In this document: one piece after another, positions 55,293-64,000 of the stretch | Position numbering within the stretch: the first letter of the stretch is position 1 | How the letters are laid out: each line of letters begins with the position of its first letter | Assembly (NCBI GenBank): GCA_043738095.1 | Contig: JAYSZI010000064.1 | Coordinates: 1 to 64,000, forward strand | Direction of reading: 5' to 3' | Source of the DNA: Lysobacter_K sp043738095 | Lineage (GTDB): Bacteria; Pseudomonadota; Gammaproteobacteria; Xanthomonadales; Xanthomonadaceae | Length of the DNA stretch: 64,000 bases | Notes under the pieces: generated by a model | What the model saw: the letters and a program-made list of their open reading frames with translations, nothing else | Databases searched by the model: none | What the model was told of the DNA's origin: nothing | Translations under genes and position numbers: made by a program

Positions 55293-57797
55293 ATGGCCAA
55301 GAACCTCCTCATCGTCGAGTCGCCCGCCAAGGCCAAGACGATCAACAAGTACCTCGGCAAGGACTTCATCGTCCTGGCCTCCTACGGCCACGTCCGCGAT
55401 CTGGTGCCGAAAGAAGGCGCGGTCGATCCGGCCAACGGCTTCGCGATGTCGTACGCGCTGATCGACAAGAACGAGAAGCACGTCGACGCGATCGCCAAGG
55501 CCGCCAAGGGCGCCGAGCATCTGTTCCTGGCGACCGACCCGGACCGCGAGGGCGAGGCAATCAGCTGGCACATCGCCGAGATCCTGCGCGAGCGCGGCCT
55601 GCTCAAGAACCGCACCTTGCAGCGCGTGGTGTTTACCGAAATCACCCCACGCGCGATCAAGGAAGCGATGACCCACCCGCGCGAGATCGCGGCGAATCTG
55701 GTCGACGCCCAGCAGGCACGGCGCGCGCTCGACTACCTGGTCGGCTTCAACCTGTCGCCGGTGCTGTGGCGCAAGGTCCAGCGCGGCCTGTCCGCCGGGC
55801 GCGTGCAGTCGCCGGCGCTGCGCATGATCGTCGAGCGCGAGGAAGCGATCGAAGCGTTCATCGCGCGCGAGTACTGGTCGATCGAGGCCGAGTGCCTGCA
55901 CCCGTCGCAAGCGTTCACCGCGCGCCTGACCAAGCTCGACGGCGCCAAGTTCGAGCAGTTCACGATTACCGAAGGCGACACCGCCGAAGCCGCGCGCAAA
56001 CGCATCGTCGCCGCCGCCAACGGCGCGCTGCAGGTCACCGACGTCACCAGCAAGGAACGCAAGCGCCGCCCGGCCGCACCGTTCACCACCTCGACCCTGC
56101 AACAGGAAGCCGCGCGCAAGCTCGGCTTCACCACCAAGCGCACCATGCAGGTCGCGCAGAAGTTGTACGAGGGCGTGGCGATCGGGGAGGAAGGCACGGT
56201 CGGCCTGATCAGCTACATGCGTACCGACTCGGTCGCGTTGTCGGCCGATGCCGTCACTGAAATCCGCGACGTGATCGCACGCGATTTCGGCACCGGCGCG
56301 GTGCCCGACCAGCCTAACGTCTACAAGACCAAATCCAAGAACGCGCAGGAAGCGCACGAGGCGGTGCGTCCGACCTCGGCATTGCGCACGCCGACGCAGG
56401 TGTCTCGCTTCCTCGACGACGACGCGCGCCGCCTGTACGAGCTGATCTGGAAGCGCACCGTCGCCAGCCAGATGGTGCCGGCCACGCTCAATACCGTGTC
56501 GGTGGATCTGGCCGCGGGCAGCGAACACAGCTTCCGCGTCTCCGGCACGACCGTGGTCGATCCGGGCTTCCTGGCCGTGTACGAGGAAGGCAAGGACAAC
56601 AAAACGGCCGACGAGGACGACGAGGGCCGCAAGCTGCCGTCGATGAAGACCGGCGACCGCATCCCGCTCGACCACATCCACGCCGACCAACATTTCACCG
56701 AGCCGCCGCCGCGCTTCTCCGAAGCCTCGCTGGTGAAGACGCTCGAGGAATACGGCATCGGCCGGCCATCGACGTACGCGTCGATCATCGCCACCCTGCT
56801 GTTCCGCCAGTACGTCGAACTCGACAACCGCCGCTTCCGTCCTAGCGACGTCGGCCGCGCGGTGTCGAACTTCCTCTCCGGGCATTTCACTCAGTACGTC
56901 GACTACGACTTCACCGCCAAGCTCGAGGACGAGCTCGACGCGGTATCGCGTGGCGAAGAAAACTGGGTGCCGCTGATGGAGCGGTTCTGGGCGCCGTTCA
57001 AGCAGATGGTCGACGAGAAGATGGAGTCGGTCGACCGCAATGCGGCCACCGGTGCGCGCGAGCTCGGCATCGATCCGAAATCCGGCAAACCGGTCAGCGT
57101 GCGCCTGGGCCGGTTCGGTCCGTACGCGGCGATCGGCAGCACCGCCGAAGGCGTCGAGGAAAAACCGACCTTCGCCTCGTTGCGACCGGGCCAGAGCATG
57201 CACACGATCGCGCTCGCCGATGCGCTGGAGTTGTTCAAGCTGCCGCGCAAGCTTGGCCTCGACAAAGAAGAGGAAGTCAGCGTCGGCGTCGGCCGCTTCG
57301 GCGCGTTCGCCAAGCGCGGCAGCGTGTATGCATCGCTGAAGAAAGAAGACGACCCGTACACGGTCGACCTCGCGCGCGCGGTGTTCCTGATCGAGGAAAA
57401 AGAAGAGATCGCGCGCAACCGGATCATCAAGAGCTTTGACGGCAGCGACATCCAGGTGCTCAACGGCCGCTACGGCCCGTACATCAGCGACGGCAAACTC
57501 AACGGCCGCATCCCCAAAGACCGCGAGCCGGCGTCGTTCACGCTGGAGGAAGTCGTCAAACTGATGGAAGAGACCGGCAAGCCGATGCGCAAAGGCTTCG
57601 GTAAGAAAGTCGCGAAGAAGGCGCCTGCCAAGAAGGTGGCCAAGGTCGCTGCGGAGAAGAAGGTGCCGGCCAAGAAGGCCGCGAAGAAAACGGTCAAGAA
57701 GACAGCGAAAAAGGCCAGCAAGAAGACTGCGGCTAAGAAAGCCACTAAGAAGGCGATTAAGAAGGTCGCCAAGAAAGCGCCGGCCGAAGGCGGCTGA
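55293..57797 (+). CDS. topA: DNA topoisomerase I (zinc-finger-less type with lysine-rich tail)
   Basis: An 834-residue type IA topoisomerase that relaxes negative supercoils. The Toprim domain starts KNLLIVESPAKAKTINKYLG and has the DxD in TDPDREGE; the active tyrosine is in GLISYMRTDSV. The C-terminus lacks the Cys4 zinc ribbons of the E. coli enzyme; instead it has topoisomerase-I repeats (GRFGPYAAIG, GRFGAFAKRG, GRYGPYISDG) and a tail of about 60 residues of K/A repeats (AKKA, KKVAKK), as in actinobacterial and xanthomonad TopA. The tail should bind DNA and support processivity. A 1037-codon frame on the other strand is an artefact. Confidence 0.98.
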   Translation: MAKNLLIVESPAKAKTINKYLGKDFIVLASYGHVRDLVPKEGAVDPANGFAMSYALIDKNEKHVDAIAKAAKGAEHLFLATDPDREGEAISWHIAEILRERGLLKNRTLQRVVFTEITPRAIKEAMTHPREIAANLVDAQQARRALDYLVGFNLSPVLWRKVQRGLSAGRVQSPALRMIVEREEAIEAFIAREYWSIEAECLHPSQAFTARLTKLDGAKFEQFTITEGDTAEAARKRIVAAANGALQVTDVTSKERKRRPAAPFTTSTLQQEAARKLGFTTKRTMQVAQKLYEGVAIGEEGTVGLISYMRTDSVALSADAVTEIRDVIARDFGTGAVPDQPNVYKTKSKNAQEAHEAVRPTSALRTPTQVSRFLDDDARRLYELIWKRTVASQMVPATLNTVSVDLAAGSEHSFRVSGTTVVDPGFLAVYEEGKDNKTADEDDEGRKLPSMKTGDRIPLDHIHADQHFTEPPPRFSEASLVKTLEEYGIGRPSTYASIIATLLFRQYVELDNRRFRPSDVGRAVSNFLSGHFTQYVDYDFTAKLEDELDAVSRGEENWVPLMERFWAPFKQMVDEKMESVDRNAATGARELGIDPKSGKPVSVRLGRFGPYAAIGSTAEGVEEKPTFASLRPGQSMHTIALADALELFKLPRKLGLDKEEEVSVGVGRFGAFAKRGSVYASLKKEDDPYTVDLARAVFLIEEKEEIARNRIIKSFDGSDIQVLNGRYGPYISDGKLNGRIPKDREPASFTLEEVVKLMEETGKPMRKGFGKKVAKKAPAKKVAKVAAEKKVPAKKAAKKTVKKTAKKASKKTAAKKATKKAIKKVAKKAPAEGG

Positions 57798-57920
57798 CTC
57801 CCCAAACCGGAGGCGGGCGACCCTTGGGGATCCACCGGACCTTGTCCTTGCCCCCGCGGCCCGCTCCATAATCCCTGCTTCGGAAGAAAGTCCATCCGGA
57901 CGCGGGGATAACCAAGCGCC

Positions 57921-58493
57921 ATGACCTACCTTGTCGACGTGACCGATGCCGTCGCCGCTCTCAAGAGTGGCGGCGTGATTGCGTACCCCACCGAAGCGGT
58001 CTGGGGCCTGGGCTGCGATCCGTCCCAGGAGACGGCGGTACTGCGGCTGCTGGCAATCAAGCAGCGCCCGATCGAAAAGGGCCTGATCCTGATTGCCGGT
58101 GCGCTCGCGCAGTTCAACGGCTGGCTCAACTGGAATGCGCTGCCGGCCGAACGCCGCGCGGCCGTGCTCGCGAGTTGGCCCGGTCCTAACACCTGGATCG
58201 TGCCGGCCACCGCACGCGTGGCGCGATGGGTCACGGGTGACCACGCCGGCGTCGCGGTGCGGGTCAGCGCTCATCCGACGGTGGTCGCGTTGTGCGCCGC
58301 GTTCGGTGGTCCGCTGGTGTCGACCAGCGCCAACCTCAGCGGTGAGCCACCAGCCTTCCAACGCGAGGCCCTAGACCCGGCCCTGCTCGCGCAAATCGAT
58401 GGCGTAGTCGCGGGCGAGACCGGCGGGCTGAGTGCGCCTAGTGCAATCCGCGATGCCATCACCGGCGCACAGCTGCGCGGCGGGGCACCCTGA
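57921..58493 (+). CDS. tsaC: Threonylcarbamoyl-AMP synthase TsaC (YrdC domain)
   Basis: A 190-residue single YrdC-domain enzyme that makes threonylcarbamoyl-adenylate for the t6A37 modification of ANN-reading tRNAs. Motifs: GGVIAYPTEAVWGLGCDP, AIKQRPIEKGLI and STSANLSG. It has no Sua5 C-terminal domain, so it is the short TsaC type. It lies 123 nt after topA on the same strand, the usual location in gammaproteobacteria. The start ATG at 57921 matches the usual N-terminus. Confidence 0.96.
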   Translation: MTYLVDVTDAVAALKSGGVIAYPTEAVWGLGCDPSQETAVLRLLAIKQRPIEKGLILIAGALAQFNGWLNWNALPAERRAAVLASWPGPNTWIVPATARVARWVTGDHAGVAVRVSAHPTVVALCAAFGGPLVSTSANLSGEPPAFQREALDPALLAQIDGVVAGETGGLSAPSAIRDAITGAQLRGGAP

Positions 58494-58566
58494 CGCTGAG
58501 TTAACCCCCCCAGTCCTAGCGTGCAGCGGAACGTGGCGGCGGCGCCCCTCGGCCTAAGGAATTCCC

Positions 58567-59187
58567 ATGAAGACCACCCCGTTACGCACTCTCCCGTTGG
58601 CGCTGCTGCTAACGATGCTGACCGTCGCGATGCCGCTCGCAGCGAAGGACAAAAAAGCACCGGCAATGAACGCCGAGCAGCAAGCAATGTTGGCCGCGTG
58701 GCAGAAGGCCGGCGCGGTCGGCCCGCAGCACAAGCAATTGGAAGCCCTGGTAGGCAACTGGACCACCAAACAGTCCATGTGGATGGACCCCAAGGCGCCG
58801 CCCATGAAGGAGACCGGCAGGTCGAATAACACGCTGGTTATGGGCGGGCGTTACCTGCGTCAGGATTTTTCGAGCCGCTGGGGCGGCCAGCCGTTCCACG
58901 GCATGGGCTACATGGGCTATGACAACGTCACCGGCAAGCACTTCAGCTCGTGGATGGACGATGGCTCCACCAGCCTGTTCCTCGCCCATGGCACCTACGA
59001 TCCAGCGACCAAGACCTACACCTACAACGGCGAAATGAACGATCCGATGCAGGGGGGAGCGAAAGTGCCTACCCGTACCACCCTGCGCCTGATCAGCAAA
59101 GACAAGCATGTAATGGAAATGCACGAGACCCGCAACGGCAAGGAAGCCAGGACGATGCAGATTGAGTACACCCGGGTCGGCAAGTAG
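58567..59187 (+). CDS. DUF1579 domain secreted protein
   Basis: A 206-residue protein with a signal peptide (LPLALLLTMLTVAMPLAA) and a DUF1579 domain: KQLEALVGNWTTKQSMWMDP, GGRYLRQDFSS, GYMGYDNVTGK and TRTTLRLISKDKHVMEMHE. The domain is a lipocalin-like beta barrel of unknown function. The mature protein should be periplasmic. An AAGGAA ribosome site precedes the ATG. It is a single gene here, 73 nt after tsaC; no functional partner is apparent. Confidence 0.88.
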   Translation: MKTTPLRTLPLALLLTMLTVAMPLAAKDKKAPAMNAEQQAMLAAWQKAGAVGPQHKQLEALVGNWTTKQSMWMDPKAPPMKETGRSNNTLVMGGRYLRQDFSSRWGGQPFHGMGYMGYDNVTGKHFSSWMDDGSTSLFLAHGTYDPATKTYTYNGEMNDPMQGGAKVPTRTTLRLISKDKHVMEMHETRNGKEARTMQIEYTRVGK

Positions 59188-59372
59188 CAGGCCGCGGCCC
59201 TGTCGGACCCTGCGTGGGGAGCCCAGACCGAGCTTCGCCCCCCAAAAGGCGGTAGGGCGGTGGCCACGGGGTGTTCGGACCGCCTCACCGGCCGCGTTTG
59301 CGCACTGAACGGTAGCGAACGCGAGCGGCGCCGCCGCTTCCTGCGTGCACGGTGCGCGCGCAAGATGCTGGC

Positions 59373-60122
59373 ATGTCCCCCGCCTACCGCACTCGCCACC
59401 GCTTTCTGCTCGGCGCCGCCTTGGTCGTGGTGATGGCATGGTCGGTTGCGGCGGAAGTCACCATCTACCGGTGCACCGACACCCAGGGCCGGCTCACCCT
59501 CCGTGACACGCCCTGCCGCAAGGGCGAGCGCCAACAGACCCGCGAGATGCGGCGCCCGACCGATCCGGCGCCGCGCCCGGCGGCGAAGCTTACCGGGGCA
59601 GCTGCGCCATCGACCTATACCCCATCGCCACGCGTCGTCGTGGTCCACCCGCCACGCCCGCTGTACGAGTGCGTGACCGATGACGGCGACCGTTACACCA
59701 GCGACACCGCCGAGGGCAACCTGCGCTGGGTGCCGCTAGCAGTACTCGGGTATCCGATGGGCGCGGGATACAACGATGGCTACGCTCAGCCCGGCGACGG
59801 TGGGTATGGCGGCTACGGTGGCCGGCTCGAATACGGCAATGGCTCGTTCCGCGGTCGGGTGGATTTTGGCCGTAACGCACGGCCACCGGGCCCACCAGTG
59901 ACTTATCCGCCGCTGGGCGTGGGGTACGGCTATCCCGCGGGCACCTGGATCCGCGACGCCTGCCATGCGCTGCCGCAACAGGAAGTCTGCGACCGGCTGC
60001 GCGATCGCCGGTTTGAGCTCGACCGGCGTTACAACAGCGCGTTGCAAAGCGAACGCGCGCAGATCAGCAGCGAACAGCGCGGTATCGACGCGCGCCTCAA
60101 CAACGATTGCGGAGTGTATTGA
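59373..60122 (+). CDS. DUF4124 domain secreted protein (first of a tandem pair)
   Basis: A 249-residue protein from the ATG at 59373, giving a signal peptide (FLLGAALVVVMAWSVAAE). A DUF4124-type segment follows: VTIYRCTDTQGRLTLRDTPC, with two cysteines likely to pair. A second similar stretch, LYECVTDDGDRYTSDTAEGN, then a Gly/Tyr-rich low-complexity region and a C-terminal helical part with four charged turns and two more cysteines. It is predicted periplasmic, function unknown. It overlaps the next gene by one base (TGATG), and the two proteins share layout, so they are tandem paralogues. A frame from 59352 adds seven residues. Confidence 0.82.
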   Translation: MSPAYRTRHRFLLGAALVVVMAWSVAAEVTIYRCTDTQGRLTLRDTPCRKGERQQTREMRRPTDPAPRPAAKLTGAAAPSTYTPSPRVVVVHPPRPLYECVTDDGDRYTSDTAEGNLRWVPLAVLGYPMGAGYNDGYAQPGDGGYGGYGGRLEYGNGSFRGRVDFGRNARPPGPPVTYPPLGVGYGYPAGTWIRDACHALPQQEVCDRLRDRRFELDRRYNSALQSERAQISSEQRGIDARLNNDCGVY

Positions 60123-60742
60123 TGCGAATGCTAGTGCTGTGCGCGCTGCTGCTGTCTGCCCCCGCCGCGGCGCAGAAGGTGGTGATCTACCGTTGCACCG
60201 ATGCCGGCGGCGCGTTGACCGTGCAGAACGCGGTGCCCTGCCCCAAAGGCAGCAAGCAGGAAAAGCGCGTGATCGAAGCCGCACCGCCCGTGCCGACGCC
60301 GCCCGTGCTCGTGTCAAAGCCTCGTCCTGCGTCCCCACCTCGTCCCACGCCAACCATGGCGCCCTCCGTGCCCGCGGCGGAGCTTCCCAGCGCGCCGGCC
60401 ATCGCCGAGTCCGCCCGCCTGCCACCACCGGCATTGTTTGAATGCCGTACCTACGACAATGGCCGCTACCTCAGCGACGACGGCAACCCACCGCAGCGCT
60501 GTGCGCCGTTGACGACCACCGGCCTCGACGGCAGCAGCGCCTCAGGGGCCGGTGAATCGTGCGAGATGGTCAGCGACCAGTGCCAGCGCATTGCCGATGG
60601 CGCCCTGTGCGAGAACTGGAAAGCGCGCCTGCTTGAAGTCGAGGCGGCACTGCGTTTTGGCCGCCACGACAACCGCGACACCGCGCAGGCCGAGGTGGAC
60701 CGGGTAGCTCGGGTGTTGCACGAGAGCACCTGCGGCCTCTGA
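60122..60742 (+). CDS. DUF4124 domain secreted protein (second of a tandem pair)
   Basis: A 206-residue protein starting at 60122 in a TGATG overlap with its neighbour. Signal peptide MRMLVLCALLLSAPAAAQ; then KVVIYRCTDAGGALTVQNAVPC, the same domain as the preceding protein; a Pro-rich spacer (about residues 60-105); FECRTYDNGRYLSDDGN; and a Cys-containing C-terminal helical region. The shared plan with the upstream protein indicates duplication and divergence. It is predicted to be periplasmic; no enzymatic residues are recognised. Confidence 0.82.
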   Translation: MRMLVLCALLLSAPAAAQKVVIYRCTDAGGALTVQNAVPCPKGSKQEKRVIEAAPPVPTPPVLVSKPRPASPPRPTPTMAPSVPAAELPSAPAIAESARLPPPALFECRTYDNGRYLSDDGNPPQRCAPLTTTGLDGSSASGAGESCEMVSDQCQRIADGALCENWKARLLEVEAALRFGRHDNRDTAQAEVDRVARVLHESTCGL

Positions 60743-61239
60743 TCGCGCCAACGGCTAACCCGCACATCTGGTTTGCTGCGACGCCGGGGAGTTCACGCGG
60801 CAAGCAGGCACTAGCGCCACCCCGTACTCAATCCGATCTCACCTCAATGCAGGGCATGGCCGTACGACCGGCACGCGTGGCCCGGTACATCGCGGCGTCG
60901 GCGCGTGGAGCAGGCCGGCACCGACATCCTTGCTGGCAGCCTCAGGCCGACTCTAGCGGTGAGGGTATGCCCATCTATCGGCATCGGCCTCACGATCTTC
61001 GCGAAGCAACGCGCGCCCCGACGCTGGCCCCGGGTGCGCGCGCCGGTCGATCGGCGAACGCGAGCGTGCCGACAGCAAGTCGGCGGAGGAATCAGACGCG
61101 CGGATGTCGCTTGATTTGGACGCGGGTATCAGCAGTCGACTGGAGCAGCGATGAGCTCCCAACGGTTCCGCAGTCGCTGCGGGGTGAGCGCGGTTTCGCA
61201 GGATAGGCCGCTGGCTCTCCTGAATCGCGTTTTGGACGA
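60743..61239. other. Intergenic region, no gene seen
   Basis: A 497-bp gap between the DUF4124 pair and a convergent serine hydrolase gene. Open frames here (such as 60847-61206) show no family character, no good start sites and unusual composition. I found no tRNA, repeat or strong terminator. Confidence 0.5.
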
Positions 61240-62757
61240 CTAACCGCCATTCCCGGTAACCTTTTTGAACGTGGCATGTGCATAGGAGATGGCGTCCACG
61301 TTTCCCTCCTTCACTACGAACGTAAGGGCGGTCCCTTCGTTGGGCGCAAACTCGACCCGGACCTGATCTGGGCTGTCATACCCGGTAACGACCGCTGCCA
61401 ACCTGCCCCAACGGATGACCGGCTTGTTGTCGTTGTTTAACTCGACGACCATTTCTCCCAGCAGGTGGTTCGAGTACGTGCCGACATAAGCCTCAAGGGG
61501 TTGGGACAGCTGCCAGGCGCGCCTCTGAATCACGTCTCTGTGTTTCGCTGTTGCCAGCCGCCCTTCCCTGGCCTGCCCCAGCAGCTCGTCAAATCGGTCC
61601 GACATCTTCGACGAGATGCCGGGTTCGTCCAGAAGAACGCCGTAAACGTAGTGGGCAATGAGGTTCGTCAATCGGGCGCTCAGGACGTCCTCATTGTTCA
61701 GCACGACCAGCCCGACGTTTGCCTCGGGAATGAAGGACAGGTGGGCATGAAATCCCGCGAAGCCTCCGAAGTGGTGGAGCATGTGCTTCCGCTTGTACTC
61801 GCCCGTATACCAACCCCATGCGTAGCCGGTGCGCTTGAAGTCCAGGTAGCTTGCGTCCAGCGCGACTTGAGTCACATGGGACTGCGCAATGACCGCACTG
61901 GGAAAGATCTGCTTGCCCCGATACTTTCCCTCGCCAAGCTGGGCAATCAGGAATTTGGCAAGGTCGGGCGCCGTGGAAACCAGACCACCGGCCGCGTGCA
62001 TGGTGTCGTCCGACTTGCGCAGGTAAAGCGGCCCGTTTGGCATGGCCCCAGCAAACGAATACGGCGTTGCAAGTGGCCAACCTTTCGCCTCTGCTTTGCT
62101 GATGTAAGCAGACGTCCGCCGCATATCCAGCGGTTGGAAGATGGCCTTATCCAGCTGATCCTGCCAGGGCATCGCCCGCTTCTGGTCCAGCCACACGCTC
62201 AGGATGTTGTAGCCGACATTGGTGTATTTGAATGTCCCCGGCGCAGCGTCGCCATCGGGGTAGGAGGCCGCCACCAACCCAAGGCGTGATCGCGCATCGT
62301 GGACGCCGCTGAATGCAGTCGCCCAGACCAGCGGCTGGTTGTCGACCCCCGAGGAATGCACCAGCAGATCCTTCGCGGTCACGCTCGTTGCATCGAAGCC
62401 GTTGAAGCGAATATCGGGAAACATCGCTTGCAGCGAAGTACGTGTGTCGAGCCGGCCCTCGCCGGCTTTCAGTAATACGTTCAATGCCACGAAGGGCTTC
62501 GTCGTCGACGCGATATAGAAAGACGTATCCCGCGTCACCGGCCTTTTGCCATCGATGTCCGCATAGCCGAAGTAGCCCTCGTAGATGATCTTGCCATCTT
62601 TGACAATGGCAACTGCCGTGCCCGATGGCAGCGCGGTTTCATCCTTCGTCCTCTGGATGAGACCGGCTAGCGCCTCGAAATCATGTCCGGGTGCGGTGAT
62701 CGCGGGCGATGACGCCACCGCCAAGATTACGACCATGGCCGCTACAAACTTTTTCAT
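61240..62757 (-). CDS. Serine beta-lactamase-family hydrolase (class C/penicillin-binding-protein-like)
   Basis: A 505-residue protein with a signal peptide (MKKFVAAMVVILAVASSPAITA). The start at 62757 has AGGAAG just before it; a frame from 62775 adds six residues. The catalytic SxxK is Ser84-Thr-Thr-Lys87 in YIASTTKPFV; YTN in FKYTNVGYNILS is the second motif, and HHFGGFAGFHAHL the third. A C-terminal DUF3471-like beta region (about 400-500) is present. Such enzymes include esterases, D-aminopeptidases and peptide hydrolases; true beta-lactamase activity is not implied. It is predicted periplasmic. Its codon use is less GC-rich than its neighbours. Confidence 0.88.
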   Translation of the reverse strand: MKKFVAAMVVILAVASSPAITAPGHDFEALAGLIQRTKDETALPSGTAVAIVKDGKIIYEGYFGYADIDGKRPVTRDTSFYIASTTKPFVALNVLLKAGEGRLDTRTSLQAMFPDIRFNGFDATSVTAKDLLVHSSGVDNQPLVWATAFSGVHDARSRLGLVAASYPDGDAAPGTFKYTNVGYNILSVWLDQKRAMPWQDQLDKAIFQPLDMRRTSAYISKAEAKGWPLATPYSFAGAMPNGPLYLRKSDDTMHAAGGLVSTAPDLAKFLIAQLGEGKYRGKQIFPSAVIAQSHVTQVALDASYLDFKRTGYAWGWYTGEYKRKHMLHHFGGFAGFHAHLSFIPEANVGLVVLNNEDVLSARLTNLIAHYVYGVLLDEPGISSKMSDRFDELLGQAREGRLATAKHRDVIQRRAWQLSQPLEAYVGTYSNHLLGEMVVELNNDNKPVIRWGRLAAVVTGYDSPDQVRVEFAPNEGTALTFVVKEGNVDAISYAHATFKKVTGNGG

Positions 62758-62990
62758 GTTGCTTCCTGATGGCATGGCCGGTCTAGCGCCATGACGCTGA
62801 CCTAGGAGTGGTTCGGGGGCGCTGAGTGCGCGAAGGCTTGCCTGTGCCGACTGCTTTCATGGAGTGGCTTGCCGGCAGGGATGCGATGCAAACCAGCGCT
62901 GCTGACGGCTGCAGGCGCGGGCGCTCTGCGCAGCGCGTCAAGCGCGATCGGTATGCCAAGCAGGGTGGCGGAGCGTTGTCCGCAGCGACC

Positions 62991-63317
62991 CTATTTCAGC
63001 TTCCGCTCCAAGGCGTAGAAGGCGAAATTTCCTAGGCCGGTGGCACCAAGCAACAGCGCGATCGCCCCGGGCGTAATTTCGTGCCAGCCAATGAGCTCGA
63101 TCAGGCCGAAGCCCAGTGCCAGCGCAACCAGCACGCTTCCCCACTGCAGCGACGCGTGGCGGCGACGGGCCGCTTCGCCGTCGATGAGCGAACGCACCAG
63201 TGCCTCCGAACCGTGGGATTCGACAATCCGCCGACGCGTGTAGGCGTCAACCACAGCCTTGATGGTGTAAGCGAGACTGACGAACAAAGTGATGGGGATG
63301 AGGAGATCGAGATTCAT
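62991..63317 (-). CDS. Small membrane protein with two transmembrane helices
   Basis: A 108-residue protein from the ATG at 63317: MNLDLLIPITLFVSLAYTIKAVVDAY forms a helix, then a charged stretch (TRRRIVESHGSEALVRSL, ARRRH), then one or two further hydrophobic segments (SVLVALALGFGLIELIGW, GAIALLLGATGLGNFAFY). The longer frame from 63671 overlaps the ECF sigma gene on the other strand and has no family character. It is divergent from the ECF sigma factor with a 110-nt gap holding an inverted repeat. Such small proteins next to ECF genes often belong to the regulon. The function is unknown. Confidence 0.72.
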   Translation of the reverse strand: MNLDLLIPITLFVSLAYTIKAVVDAYTRRRIVESHGSEALVRSLIDGEAARRRHASLQWGSVLVALALGFGLIELIGWHEITPGAIALLLGATGLGNFAFYALERKLK

Positions 63318-63370
63318 GGCGACTGCCGAAGTGTAAGGGTCGATAACAGTGGATACGACCAGGCGCCGCA

Positions 63371-63398
63371 CGGTTGCACGACAATGACGTTGCAACCG
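63371..63398. promoter_or_regulatory. Inverted repeat between the divergent membrane-protein and ECF sigma genes
   Basis: CGGTTGCA (63371-63378) and TGCAACCG (63391-63398), perfect 8-bp arms with a 12-nt spacer, 30 nt before the sigma-factor ATG and 54 nt before the other gene. It could be an operator or could include the sigma factor's own promoter (TGCAACC as a -35-like sequence). Confidence 0.5.
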
Positions 63399-63427
63399 AT
63401 GCCGCGCCGGATGTATCTCAGTACCCA

Positions 63428-64000
<573 letters not shown>

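Noticed and set aside
55248..58361. A 1037-codon open frame antisense to topA and tsaC
   Set aside because: Low-complexity Arg/Leu/His-rich translation with no domain; it spans two certain genes on the opposite strand.

Overview
The window reads as chromosome of a GC-rich gammaproteobacterium of the Xanthomonadaceae/Lysobacteraceae type (Lysobacter-like). The evidence is the order rsmB-fmt-def / LysM protein-dprA-smg-(GYF proteins)-topA-tsaC, the xanthomonad-style RpoD and tRNA-Ile(CAT), and IS5-type elements of the kind common in that group. I assign this from gene content and protein character only; no database search was possible.

Region 1 (1-27,036, all minus strand) is a hybrid NRPS-PKS cluster. 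In transcription order it has a penicillin-acylase-family Ntn hydrolase, a PvdE/SyrD-type peptide exporter, an NRPS with a leading condensation domain (C-A-T), a PKS module with the unusual order KS-AT-KR-DH-ACP, a PKS module KS-AT-ACP, a three-module NRPS with an N-terminal TubC-type docking domain (C-A-T x3), and a further NRPS that runs off the left edge of the window. Genes overlap or abut, so this is one long operon. A leading (probably starter) C domain, an exporter and a periplasmic acylase together suggest an N-acylated pro-form that is deacylated after export, as in pyoverdine maturation. No thioesterase or terminal domain lies in the window.

Region 2 (27,037-28,721) is a boundary of IS5 and IS3 transposase remnants next to tRNA-Ile(CAT). 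Region 3 (28,859-40,852) holds core and envelope genes: rpoD, dtd, an LpxL-like acyltransferase, two bacterial PH-domain membrane proteins (YdbS/YdbT-like), three glycosyltransferases, a SAM methyltransferase and an ArnT-like GT39 enzyme.

Region 4 (40,934-47,236) is a small mobile-looking island and the most novel part of the window. It is a six-gene minus-strand operon with its own consensus-like promoter: a 63-residue precursor-like peptide, a perfect 12-bp intercistronic hairpin, an MvdD/graspetide-type ATP-grasp ligase, an SDH/ClpP-fold serine protease, a MauE-like membrane protein, a MauD-like thioredoxin protein (CGDC) and an ABC exporter without a peptidase domain. It looks like a RiPP (ribosomally made, modified peptide) pathway in which ATP-grasp crosslinking or ligation is combined with periplasmic disulphide chemistry. 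The predicted core begins and ends with cysteine. An IS5-type MITE with a (GTTGCT)12 microsatellite lies on one side and a decayed IS5 transposase on the other.

Region 5 (47,237-60,742) is conserved housekeeping: rsmB, fmt, def, LysM protein, dprA, smg, two GYF_2-domain membrane proteins, topA without zinc fingers, tsaC, a DUF1579 protein and two tandem DUF4124 proteins. Region 6 (61,240-64,000) has a serine beta-lactamase-family hydrolase, a small two-helix membrane protein and, divergent from it, an ECF sigma factor cut by the right edge, with a perfect 8-bp inverted repeat between the last two.
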